NCBI GenBank assembly: GCA_016718265.1
Contig: JADKDZ010000003.1
Location: forward strand, 20,001-84,000
DNA length: 64,000 nt
Origin: Uliginosibacterium sp.
Lineage (GTDB): Bacteria > Pseudomonadota > Gammaproteobacteria > Burkholderiales > Rhodocyclaceae
Direction of reading: 5' to 3'
Shown: positions 10,092 to 18,506 of the stretch, piece after piece
Numbering within the stretch: the stretch's first letter is position 1
How the letters are laid out: every line of letters starts with the position of its first letter
The notes under the pieces: generated by a model
Databases searched by the model: none
Told to the model about the DNA's origin: nothing
The model's input: only the letters and a program-made list of their open reading frames with translations
Made by a program: the position numbers and the translations under genes

Positions 10092-11756
10092 CTACACCTG
10101 GAAGCGCTGTGCGGTGTCGCGCAGCGCGCTGGCCGAGGCGGTGAGCTCCTCGGCAATCGCGAGGGTTTCGTGGGCGGCCTGGTTGGTGTCGTCACTCATC
10201 CGGGCAACCCTTTCCACCTGGCCGGCAATGTCTTGCGCCACCGCGCTCTGCTCATTGAGTGCGGCCGAAATCTCGTTGACCGCGGTATTGACCTGCGACG
10301 CACTGCCCTGGATCTGGCCCATGCGCGCCGCAGCCTGATCCGACAGGCGCTTCCCTTCGCTGACGTGCGAGACGACGGAATTCATGCCGGCAATGGCGTT
10401 CCGCGTTGCCTCCTGCATATTGCCCACCATGCTGCGGATTTCGCTGGTTGATTGCGTGGTGCGCTCCGCGAGTTTGCGCACCTCGTCCGCCACCACCGCG
10501 AAGCCGCGCCCCTGCTCGCCGGCGCGCGCAGCTTCAATTGCGGCGTTCAGGGCCAGCAGATTGGTTTGCTCGGCCACCTCCTGAATCACTTGCACCACAA
10601 TCGAAATCTTCTCGGACTGCTGACCGAGGTCGTCAATCCGCGCGCTGGCGGTCTGCACCGTGTGCGCGATCTGATCCATTTCGGCATTGCCCTGCAGGAT
10701 GATGCCGGCGCCCGAGTCGGCGGCCGTGCCCGCGTCGTGCGCCCGGTGCTGGGCGTCGCGGGTATTGTCCGTAATGTGGTTGATCGAGACGGTCATCTCC
10801 TCGATGGCCGCTGCCATCGCCGAGGCGGCTTCGTTCTGGCTGCCAGAGGCGCGCGATACGTGGCCAGAAGCTTCTGCCGCGTGTCTGGAGGCCTGCGCGA
10901 TTCGCTCCGCATTGTCGAGCACTTCGCGCAGCGAGGTCTGCATCTGCTCGACCAGGCGGTTGAAGGCGCGCGCCGTCTGCCCGGCTTCATCCTGGCTGCG
11001 GACGTCTGCGCGCATGCGGAAGTCGTTGTTCTCTGCCACCGACACGATTGCGCGGCGCATCGCGTCCAGCGGGCGCGAAATGCTTTGCACCACAAACCAC
11101 GCCAGAATCATCAGCCCCACAATGCCCCCGAGCACGATGGCCGCGTTGAACTGGCTGGATTGCGCGCTGGCCTTGCCGCTGGAGAGGCGCGCGGCATCCC
11201 CCTCGCGCAGTGCCAAGGTGGTGAGCTGGTCGATCCGTGCTTCCAGATCACGCTGGGTCTTCTCCCAGTTGCGGATGATGAACTGGTAGCCGTCGAAGAG
11301 ATCCTCACGGGTGACGTCGTCACGCTCGTCATGGATCTGCTTGAGAATGTCCTTCATGTTGCTGTCGTACTGCGACCAGGTCTTCCACACCGGCTGGATG
11401 CCCGCCCAGACCTTGTCGGCCTCGGCCGTGCGCCGCTGCTTCTGGTAGGCATCGGCCGCTTTCTGCAACTCCAGCTGCAGTTTGCTGCGGCGCTCGATGA
11501 CGGCGGCGATCATGGGCTGCGGTTTGATCTCGTTGCGGACCAGGCCGACGCCCAGTGCGCTCGCAAAGATCGCCTGTTGCGTGGCACGGATCTGCGACAG
11601 CGCGACCACAGTCGGCATATGGACTTCCGCCAATTCACTGACGGCATTGCCCACCCGCTGGTTGCCCCACCAGCCGCCCACGCCCACCACCACGAGTGCG
11701 AGGCAGGACAGCGCGACCAGAATTGCAAGCTTGATTTTGATGCTGAGTCTGTTCAT
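10092..11756 (-). CDS. Methyl-accepting chemotaxis protein
   Basis: A 554-residue transmembrane chemoreceptor. The first membrane helix lies at about residues 8-31, a periplasmic four-helix-bundle type domain follows to about 205, and the second helix is at about 207-226. A HAMP domain (SISRPLDAMRR) runs to about 280. The cytoplasmic signalling domain has the nearly invariant hairpin tip EQTNLLALNAAIEAARAG near residue 405, which binds CheA/CheW. There is no C-terminal NWETF-type tether for CheR. No other che gene is in the window. It ends tail-to-tail with the DctP-family gene, which may or may not be functional linkage. Confidence 0.95.
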   Translation of the reverse strand: MNRLSIKIKLAILVALSCLALVVVGVGGWWGNQRVGNAVSELAEVHMPTVVALSQIRATQQAIFASALGVGLVRNEIKPQPMIAAVIERRSKLQLELQKAADAYQKQRRTAEADKVWAGIQPVWKTWSQYDSNMKDILKQIHDERDDVTREDLFDGYQFIIRNWEKTQRDLEARIDQLTTLALREGDAARLSSGKASAQSSQFNAAIVLGGIVGLMILAWFVVQSISRPLDAMRRAIVSVAENNDFRMRADVRSQDEAGQTARAFNRLVEQMQTSLREVLDNAERIAQASRHAAEASGHVSRASGSQNEAASAMAAAIEEMTVSINHITDNTRDAQHRAHDAGTAADSGAGIILQGNAEMDQIAHTVQTASARIDDLGQQSEKISIVVQVIQEVAEQTNLLALNAAIEAARAGEQGRGFAVVADEVRKLAERTTQSTSEIRSMVGNMQEATRNAIAGMNSVVSHVSEGKRLSDQAAARMGQIQGSASQVNTAVNEISAALNEQSAVAQDIAGQVERVARMSDDTNQAAHETLAIAEELTASASALRDTAQRFQV

Positions 11757-12016
11757 GGCTTCTCTCTCAGGGAACGCTTTTTTAGGTGTGGCATACGCAG
11801 GCTGCTAAGGCAACAACGGCCGTGCCTTTGGGCACTTGAGGGGTGTGCAGTCTGACATTGGGTCACGGGCACAAAAAATTGCTATGCAAACCTGAGGGTG
11901 TGGTGCACACTCTGCCCCCTGCGGCATTGAATACCAGTCCCCACGCCGCTGTCTGTAGTGCTCCCGGTTTCACGACTCGCAGTTCTACTTGAACCTCTGA
12001 ACCTGCTTCGTCCTCC

Positions 12017-12080
12017 TCGACTGGTGCCGTGCGAAAGAATTCGCTTTCGGCAGGTCGACGCAGCACTCCCTACTGGAGTG
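12017..12080 (+). promoter_or_regulatory. 5' UTR hairpins of the DEAD-box helicase gene, second one occluding the ribosome binding site
   Basis: Two adjacent hairpins precede the helicase start. The first spans 12017-12058, with outer arms tcgac/gtcga and an inner perfect 6-bp stem cgaaag/ctttcg around aattcg. The second spans 12064-12080: cactcc pairs perfectly with ggagtg over a 5-nt loop. The ggag inside this second stem is the only plausible Shine-Dalgarno sequence for the ATG at 12083. RNA structure therefore probably limits translation. A temperature or helicase-feedback response is an inference. Confidence 0.55.
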
Positions 12081-12082
12081 AT

Positions 12083-13756
12083 ATGTCCTTTGCATCTCTC
12101 GGGCTCATCGAGCCCCTCGTCCGTGCTGTTTCCGAGCGCGGCTATACCACCCCTACGCCCATTCAGACCCAGGCCATTCCTGCGGTATTGAACGGTGGCG
12201 ATCTGCTGGCCGGCGCACAGACCGGCACCGGCAAGACGGCGGGTTTCACCCTGCCGATCCTGCAACGCCTGAGCGAGTCTCCCGCCCGCAAGCCCGGCGC
12301 GATCCGCGCCCTGATCCTGACCCCGACGCGCGAGCTCGCCGCCCAGGTCGAAGAATCGGTGCGCCACTACGGCGTGCATCTGCCGCTCAAGTCCATGATG
12401 ATGTTCGGCGGCGTCAGCATCAATCCGCAGATCAAACAATTGCGCAGCCAGGTCGACATTCTGGTTGCCACGCCGGGCCGTCTGCTCGACCACGTACAAC
12501 AGAAGACCCTGGATCTCTCCGGCGTCGAGATTCTGGTGCTGGATGAAGCCGACCGCATGCTCGACATGGGCTTCATCCGCGACATCAAGAAAGTGCTCGC
12601 CCTGTTGCCGAAACAGCGCCAGAACCTGCTGTTCTCCGCCACGTTCTCGGATGAAATCAAGGATCTGGCCGACAGCCTGCTCAACAAACCAGCACTAATC
12701 GAAGTCGCCCGTCGTAACGCCACCATCGAGGCGATTACCCAGCGCGCGATGATGGTGGACCAGAAGGCCAAGCGCCATCTGCTGGCGCACCTCATCAAGG
12801 AGCACGCCTGGTTCCAGGTGCTGGTCTTCACCCGCACCAAGCATGGCGCCAACCGTCTGGCTGAACAACTCACCAAGGGTGGCATCCCGTCGCTGGCGAT
12901 TCACGGCAACAAGAGCCAGAACGCTCGTACCCGTGCGCTGGCCGAATTCAAGAGCGGCGACCTGCAGGTGCTGGTCGCCACCGATATTGCCGCGCGTGGC
13001 CTCGACATCGTCGATCTGCCGCACGTGGTGAATTTCGAGCTGCCGAATGTGCCGGAAGATTATGTCCACCGCATTGGCCGTACCGGCCGCGCGGGTGCGA
13101 CCGGTGAAGCCTTGTCGCTGGTGTCGTCTGACGAAACCAAGTTCCTGTCCGACATCGAGAAACTCACCCGCCACAAGATTGACCGTGTCGCGGTGCCCGC
13201 TTTCGAAATTCCGGCGGCAGCCGCCAACGAAAGCGAAGAACGCGCGCCCCGCCAGCCGCAAGGCCGTGGCCGTCAGCAAGGCCAACGCCGCGAAGGGCAG
13301 GGCGAAGCACGTGCCCCGCGCAGCCGCTCGGGTGGTGCTTCTGCAGGCAGGTCGCCCGCACAGCCGCGTCAGGCCGCTGCAGGCGAAGGGCGTGCCCCAT
13401 CAGGCCAGCCTCGTCGCGCTGCTACAGGCGATCAGGCTGGACAAGGCCGCTCAGAGCGTCCCGCCGGGCAGGGTCGTCGCAGCGGTCCGTCTGGTGCGCC
13501 TTCTGGGCAAGCTCGTTCGACGAATCCGCGAAGTGCGGGTGATCGTTCGCGCAGCCCGCGTGGCGAGGCCAACGGAAATGTCGCGCGCCCGGCGCGCGAG
13601 GTGAACGGCAACGTGCCGCCGCGCGCGCCACGTGAAGTCGATGGTAACCGCGCCCAGCCCGCACGCAGCAGCGCCAGCGAGGCATCGAAAGCGGGCGGCT
13701 TGCGTGGTGTGTTCTCACGCAGCATCAGCGCCCTGCGTCGCTTGGGCGACAACTGA
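12083..13756 (+). CDS. rhlE: DEAD-box ATP-dependent RNA helicase, RhlE type
   Basis: A 557-residue RNA helicase that unwinds short RNA duplexes, typically in ribosome assembly and RNA decay. The Q motif (TPIQTQAIP) is near residue 25, Walker A (AQTGTGKT) at 44-51, the DEAD box (VLDEADRMLD) near 154, then SAT in LFSATFS and motif VI (HRIGRTGRAG) near 328. After about residue 385 the protein becomes a low-complexity tail rich in R, G, Q, A and P, likely an RNA-binding extension. The start at MSFASLGL is preferred over upstream in-frame codons because of family alignment. Its ribosome binding site is held in a hairpin. The 3' third is repeated in damaged form at 16779-17432. Confidence 0.92.
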   Translation: MSFASLGLIEPLVRAVSERGYTTPTPIQTQAIPAVLNGGDLLAGAQTGTGKTAGFTLPILQRLSESPARKPGAIRALILTPTRELAAQVEESVRHYGVHLPLKSMMMFGGVSINPQIKQLRSQVDILVATPGRLLDHVQQKTLDLSGVEILVLDEADRMLDMGFIRDIKKVLALLPKQRQNLLFSATFSDEIKDLADSLLNKPALIEVARRNATIEAITQRAMMVDQKAKRHLLAHLIKEHAWFQVLVFTRTKHGANRLAEQLTKGGIPSLAIHGNKSQNARTRALAEFKSGDLQVLVATDIAARGLDIVDLPHVVNFELPNVPEDYVHRIGRTGRAGATGEALSLVSSDETKFLSDIEKLTRHKIDRVAVPAFEIPAAAANESEERAPRQPQGRGRQQGQRREGQGEARAPRSRSGGASAGRSPAQPRQAAAGEGRAPSGQPRRAATGDQAGQGRSERPAGQGRRSGPSGAPSGQARSTNPRSAGDRSRSPRGEANGNVARPAREVNGNVPPRAPREVDGNRAQPARSSASEASKAGGLRGVFSRSISALRRLGDN

Positions 13757-13897
13757 TCCTGCACACGGCAGCGGGCGCCCCCGGGCGCGAGCTGCCGTGC
13801 CGCGCGGATAGGTAAATCCTCCGGTGGTTTGGGTATGGTGGCGGGCGTGGCTGCGGCGTACGCTGCCATCGTACTGATACCTCGTGAGGATTTCGTG

Positions 13898-14773
13898 ATG
13901 CGCCTGCTCCATCCCCTGTTGGCTTCCCTGATCCTGACCGCCTGTGGTGGCGGCACCGCAGCGACGAACGCTTCACCAGCGCCGGCCGCCGGCGCGGTCC
14001 ACGATGCGGGCGGAATACCTGCGGATTGGCCCCTGGTATGGTCCGACGAGTTTGCGGTCGACGGTCTGCCCGATCCAGCCAAGTGGGGCTACGAAACCTT
14101 CCGCAACAAGCAGGGCTGGTACAACGGCGAGCAGCAGTACTACAGCAGCGAGCGGCTGAAAAACAGCCGGATCGAAGACGGCAAGCTGATCATCGAAACG
14201 CATCGCGAGTCGCTCGAATCGGCCAGCGACTGGGGCGGCCAGGCCTACACCTCCGCCCGGCTCGTCACCAACCGCCGCGCCACCTGGACCTACGGCGCCT
14301 TTGAAATCCGCGCCAAGCTCCCTTGTGGCCGTGGCGTGTGGCCCGCGATCTGGATGCTCTCCAGCAAGTCCAGCATGCGCTGGCCCGATGACGGCGAAAT
14401 CGACATCATGGAACACGTCGGCCATGACGAAGGCGTGGTGCACGCCTCCGTGCATACCGCCGCCTACAACCACACCAAGAATACGCAAAAGACCGCGCAG
14501 ACCCGCCTGTCAGACCTCTGCCAGGCCTTTCACCGCTATCAGCTGATCTGGACGCCCGAAGCCCTCTCGATCGGCATCGACGACCGCAACTACTTCCGCT
14601 TCGTGAATGACGGCGAAGACGAAAAGGAAACCTGGCCCTTCAACGCCCCGCAGTTCCTCCTCCTCAACACCGCCGTCGGCGGCACCTGGGGCGGCATGAA
14701 AGGCGTGGATGACAGCGTGTTCCCGGTGCGGATGGAAGTGGACTACGTGCGGGTGTGGCAGGCGCCGAAGTAA
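13898..14773 (+). CDS. Secreted GH16-family glycoside hydrolase (beta-glucanase-like lipoprotein)
   Basis: A 291-residue glycoside hydrolase family 16 protein. The N-terminus is a lipoprotein signal with lipobox LTAC, so it is probably anchored at the cell surface or outer membrane. A short spacer leads to the catalytic jelly-roll domain from about residue 40. The active-site motif GEIDIME lies at 166-172, with Glu167 as expected nucleophile and Glu172 as acid/base. Characteristic GH16 aromatic stretches are also present (WPAIWML, NTAVGGTWGG). Family members hydrolyse beta-1,3- or mixed-linked glucans, laminarin or related polymers; the exact substrate is unknown. A paralogue lies at 17.5-18.4 kb. 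Confidence 0.9.
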   Translation: MRLLHPLLASLILTACGGGTAATNASPAPAAGAVHDAGGIPADWPLVWSDEFAVDGLPDPAKWGYETFRNKQGWYNGEQQYYSSERLKNSRIEDGKLIIETHRESLESASDWGGQAYTSARLVTNRRATWTYGAFEIRAKLPCGRGVWPAIWMLSSKSSMRWPDDGEIDIMEHVGHDEGVVHASVHTAAYNHTKNTQKTAQTRLSDLCQAFHRYQLIWTPEALSIGIDDRNYFRFVNDGEDEKETWPFNAPQFLLLNTAVGGTWGGMKGVDDSVFPVRMEVDYVRVWQAPK

Positions 14774-15432
14774 GCCTGGCTATGCTGTGCTGTCTGGCGG
14801 CAGCGACAGTAGAATTGGAGAAAGCGAGGGGTATGTGGGGCAAAATGCAAGACCTGACCCCTCCGCCCGCTCTGATAGCGCCCCACAAAGAGAAGAATCA
14901 TCATGAGCTTCTTTAAAGAAAACCACAGTAGCGAAGAACTGCGCCAGTGACCACGAAGATTGAGTGCCTTTCGACGGTATCGCGAGCATCCGGCTCTGTG
15001 GAGATGGCTCCGAGCGTTGGAGCTATCCCTTATGAATCGGGATGATTTGTTTGCAATTTCGCACCCGCGGGTTGATGCCAAAGCCGTACCTCAGCGGCCA
15101 CCTCAACCGCTCCACAGGCGAGACATGCCCTCTGAAGGGAATACCAGAAATTTAGCGCCTCATTCCTGGCACGGCGTTCGTGGAGCAAGAAACGTTCGGT
15201 TGGCAGGATTTGGCGGCTACATCTGGACAACCGAGCTATCGCATCAACACAGTTTAAGCAACAAATGGGCATGGCGAACAGGAAATTGGCTCCAGAACGG
15301 ATTGAAGAACTCTTGTCCACCAGCGGCCTCCAGCACCTAGACACACCCGTAGAGTCAGCGCTGTGTCTGTGCAGAAAGTATCATCCGGCGTATTTTGGCT
15401 AAGCACTCGCCGCCCCACCTCCTCAACATTGG
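14774..15432. other. About 660 bp with no recognisable gene
   Basis: No open frame here has a recognisable domain. Short frames end quickly; one begins at 14902 with a 15-codon reading and another, unrecognised, spans roughly 14960-15340. Stop codons in all frames and the neighbouring repeats suggest remnants of degraded genes. The only identified element is the repeat at 14838-14862. Confidence 0.5.
14838..14862 (-). repeat. RAYT-associated repeat, outlying copy (minus orientation)
   Basis: This 25-bp stretch contains gcaagacctgacccct, the reverse complement of the repeat bounding the transposase at 15.8-16.8 kb, with one mismatch in the aaaatgc part. It lies 65 bp after the first GH16 gene, in the same orientation as the 16741-16767 copy. 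Confidence 0.7.
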
Positions 15433-15620
15433 TTGTTTTTGACTTCTCTCCAGCGTTACCTAAAACGCCTTACTGGCTCTCACCAATAAGCAGGCCGTAA
15501 AGCCGCACCCCGCTTGGCTCTTCAAGGCGACCACCGCCCGACGTTTGATAAATCCCTGTCCTGGAAAGTCCATGCTGTAGAAGTCCGTCCTGCGCCTCCG
15601 CAGGGGCTGTTCAACAATCG
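15433..15620. repeat. Dispersed repeat of roughly 190 bp, copy A
   Basis: This stretch is clearly related to 21042-21240. Both begin with gtttttgacttctctccagc, contain ggctctcaccaataag at the same offset, then an agccgc-cgcttgg hairpin and ttcaaggcga, and end in related GC-rich sequence. They differ by scattered substitutions over the first 120 bp and more beyond that. Neither copy lies in a recognisable gene. Confidence 0.65.
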
Positions 15621-15639
15621 GCGGCATCGGCCGCGTGGG

Positions 15640-15824
15640 AAAAGTGGGAAAAGGGGTCAGGTCTTGCCTTTTGCCCGCGCCTCATCTACATCTGGATGAT
15701 CTGAGTTCAGTTCTTTGAGGTGTGGTGTCCAGGGCCTTTTTGCGGATCGAGTTTGACGGGGGGGTGATCACATCGGCCGCGCGTGGCGACCGGCGCGGAC
15801 TGAGGATGACGAAGATCGTCTGGG
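15640..15824 (+). repeat. Degenerate tandem copy of the RAYT left end and first codons
   Basis: This block repeats the sequence of about 15818-16000: the 27-bp terminal repeat (15649-15675), the same leader (ctcatctacatctggatgat), and a corrupted version of the first 25 or so transposase codons. Many differences are changes in homopolymer length (ccaggg for ccagg, cttttt for cttt, a longer run of g). It cannot encode anything. It is either a decayed duplication or poor-quality sequence. Confidence 0.75.
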
Positions 15825-15902
15825 AAAAGGGGTCAGGTCTTGCCTTTTGCCCGCGCCTCATCTACATCTGGATGATCTGAGTTCAGTTCTTTGAGGTGTG
15901 TG

Positions 15903-16741
15903 ATGTCCAGGCCTTTGCGGATCGAGTTTGACGGGGCGGTGTATCACATCACTGCGCGTGGCGACCGGCGCGAGAACATCTTTGAGGATGACGAAGATCG
16001 TCTGACGCTGCTGGAGGTGCTGGGTGATGGCTTATCTAGGTTTGACGCCTCCCTGCTGGCCTGGTGCCTGATGAGCAACCACTACCATTTTGTATTGCGC
16101 ACCCGTCGCGCCAATCTCTCGCGGCTGATGCGGCATGTCAATGGCCTCTACACTCAGCGCTACAACCGCAGGCATGGCAAGGTCGGGCATCTGTTTCAGG
16201 GGCGCTTCAAGGGCATCTTGATTCAGGAAGATCGCTATCTGGCAGAAGTCTGTCGCTATGTGGATCTCAACCCTGTGCGCGCCGGAATTGTCGAGAATCC
16301 CGCAGACTGGCCGTGGAGCGGTTACAACGCCGTTGTCGGGCGAACGCCTCCGCTGACCGGGCACGATGCAAACAGTGTGCTTGGCCTGATTGCGCCGACG
16401 AGACCACGCGGCGGGCCGGAGAATCATGGGCGGCACTGGGGTGCGGCAGGGTGCGGTCTGGGGAGGGCGTTGCCGCGTTGCGCGGCCAGGTGTTTCTGGG
16501 CGATGCCGGTTTCGCCTCAAAGATGCAGGCCTTGCTCGAAGTCGACCCGGGGCCGGAAGTGCCGCGTAGCCAGCGGCGGCCCAGCGCGTTGCCAATCGAA
16601 TCCTACTTCGAGACCCGCCCGCGAGACGACGCGATCTGGCAGGCCTATCACGAAGGCGGCTACACTCAGACGCGCATTGCGCAGCACGCTGAGCTATCGG
16701 TGGGGCGGGTGAGCAGGATACTGAAAGCACGAGGAAGATAG
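15903..16741 (+). pseudogene. REP-associated tyrosine transposase (Y1_Tnp/HUH family), frameshifted
   Basis: The N-terminal Y1 transposase domain is intact: it opens MSRPLRIEFDGAVYHITARG, has the metal-binding HUH motif in SNHYHFVLRT, the catalytic-Tyr region near YTQRYNRRHGKVGHLFQGR, and the CRYVDLNPVRAG helix. Near 16395 the reading frame shifts. The downstream frame continues with family-typical LRGQVFLGD and a C-terminal helix-turn-helix-like segment ending SVGRVSRILKARGR at the stop 16739-16741. The shift is one missing base or two extra. The stop codon abuts the right terminal repeat. RAYT proteins cut and mobilise REP-like hairpins; activity here would need the frame restored. Confidence 0.85.
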
Positions 16742-16767
16742 GCAAAAGGCAAGACCTGACCCCTTTT
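16741..16767 (-). repeat. RAYT right terminal inverted repeat
   Basis: 27 bp, exact reverse complement of 15825-15851 and 15649-15675. It begins at the last base of the transposase stop codon and ends 11 bp before the duplicated helicase fragment starts. Confidence 0.9.
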
Positions 16768-16778
16768 CTTTGGGGATG

Positions 16779-17432
16779 GTGCCGGAAGATATGTCCTGCA
16801 TTGGCCGCCCGCGGGTGCTGGGAGGAAGCCCTGTCGCTGGTGTCGTCTGACGAGACCAAGTTCCTGGCCGACATCGAGAAACTCACCCGCCACAAGATTG
16901 ACCGTGTCGCGGTGCCTACGTTCGAGATTCCGGCGGCAGCCGCCAACGAAAGCGAAGAACGCGCGCCCCGCCAGCCAAGGCCGTGTCCCGCAAGGCCAAC
17001 GCCGCGAAGGGCAGGGCGAAGCACGTGCCCGGCGCCGGGTGGGGCTGGGCGAGGTCGCCCGCCAGCCGCGCCAGGCCGCTGCAGGCGAAGGGCGTTCCCG
17101 CATCGGGGCCAGCGGCGGGGGGCGACGGGCTGCACAAGGCCGTTCAGAGGCCCGCCGGGCAGGGGTCGTCGCAGCGGGTCCGTCTGGTGCGCCTTCTGGG
17201 CAGCTGTTCGACGAATCCGCGAAGTGCGGGTGATCGTTCGCGCAGCCCGCGTGGCGAAAGGTGGAACGGCAATGTCGCCCGCCCGCCGCGCGGCAACGGC
17301 AGTGCGCCGCGCGCCCGTGAAGTCGGGGTAACCGCGCCCGCGGGCGCCGCGCCAGCGAGGCATCGAAGCGGGCGGCTTGCGGTGGGGTTCTCACGCAGCA
17401 TCAGCGCCCTGCGTCGCTTGGGCGACAACTGA
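16779..17432 (+). pseudogene. Truncated, degenerate copy of the RhlE helicase C-terminal third
   Basis: From gtgccggaag onward this follows the nucleotide sequence of 13049-13756, including the low-complexity tail, the last codons (cgtcgcttgggcgacaactga) and the start of the downstream intergenic sequence. It lacks the whole ATPase core. It has many one- to several-base insertions and deletions relative to the parent, and one stretch just after the start is scrambled. It cannot make a helicase. It marks the left end of a segmental duplication that also contains the second GH16 gene. Confidence 0.88.
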
Positions 17433-17544
17433 TCCTGCGGCGGGGCGCGGGCGCAATCTGCCGTGCCGCGCGGATGGGTAAATCCTCCGGTGGTTTTTGG
17501 GTTGGTGGGGCGCGCGGCTGGACGGCGTGCGCTGCCATCGTACC

Positions 17545-18426
17545 GATACCTCGTGAGGATTTCCGGGGAGTGCGCCTGCCATCCCTGTTGGCTTCCCCTG
17601 ATTCTGACCGCCTGTGGTGGCGGCAGCGCAGGAGGCGCTTCCCAGGCCGGCCGCGGCGGTCCCGATGCAGGTGGAATACCTGGATTGGCCACTGGTGTGG
17701 TCCGACGAGTTTTCCGTCGATGGCCTGCCGGACCCGGCCAAGTGGGGCTACGATACCTCCCGTAACAAGCAGGGCTGGCACAACGGCGAGCTGCAGTACT
17801 ACAGCAGCGAGCGGTTAAAGAATAGCCGCGTGGAAGACGGCAGCTGTCATCGAAGCACGGGAGTCCCTGAGTTCGCCAGTGACTGGGGCGGTCAGAGCTA
17901 CACCTCGGCGCGGCTGGTCACCAGCGGCAAAGCGGCGTGGACCTACGGTGCCTTTGAAATCCGCGCCAAGCTGCCCTGCGGCCGTGGCGTGTGGCCAGCG
18001 ATCTGGATGCTCTCCAGCAAGTCCAGCATGCGCTGGCCCGATGACGGCGCTATCGACATCATGGAACATGTTGGCCATGACGAAGGCGTGGTGTACGCGT
18101 CTGTGCATACCGCCGACTATAACCGTCTGCAAAACACGCAGAAGACCGCGCAGACCCGCCTGTCAGACCTTTGCCAAGCCTTCCACCGCTATCAGCTGAT
18201 CTGGACGCCTTACGTGGTGACCATAGGCGTCGATGATCATAACTACTTTCGCTTCCTGAATGATGGTAAGCGCGACAAGCCCTCTTGGCCCTTCAACGCC
18301 CCGCAATTTCTCCTCCTCAACACCGCCGTCGGCGGCACCTGGGGCGGCATGAAAGGCGTGGACGACAGCGTGTTCCCGGTGCGGATGGAAGTGGATTACG
18401 TGCGGGTGTGGCAGGCGCCGAAGTAA
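17545..18426 (+). pseudogene. Second GH16 copy: 5' end damaged and catalytic nucleophile replaced
   Basis: A paralogue of the GH16 gene at 13898-14773. The parental ATG is gone (gtgatgcgc has become ggagtgcgc), the lipoprotein signal is out of frame, and one internal segment (about 17838-17875) is reshuffled by compensating indels. From about 17876 to the stop the frame is clean and the differences look protein-like, mostly conservative substitutions. The active-site motif reads GAIDIME: the nucleophile codon gaa is gct at 18049-18051, a two-base change. A frame could start at ATG 17665 and would give a leaderless protein. If expressed it should bind glucan at most, not cleave it. Pseudogene is my preferred reading; a repurposed carbohydrate-binding protein is the alternative. 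Confidence 0.7.
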
Positions 18427-18506
18427 GCCGCCAGCCTGGCGCTTTGATAGAGTCAGTGCATTGAACGATGCCGGCTCGTCAAAAGCCGACCAGAAAGGTG
18501 ATGCCG

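Larger units (their letters stand above)
15825..16767 (+). mobile_element. RAYT element: Y1 transposase gene between inverted 27-bp repeats
   Basis: The left boundary repeat is 15825-15851 and the right one is 16741-16767. The right repeat is the exact reverse complement of the left over 27 bp. The only gene inside is a single-tyrosine (Y1/HUH) transposase. Extra copies of the repeat occur at 14838-14862, 15649-15675 and, diverged, at 19578-19599. This is the organisation of a REP-associated tyrosine transposase with its repeat family. No target-site duplication is expected or seen. Confidence 0.75.

Noticed and set aside
10452..11855. 467-codon open frame on the plus strand
   Set aside because: Mirror of the chemoreceptor gene, which has unmistakable MCP motifs.
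14838..16767. CRISPR array as explanation of the repeated 27-bp units
   Set aside because: Units are in both orientations with irregular spacing and flank a transposase; no cas genes are present.
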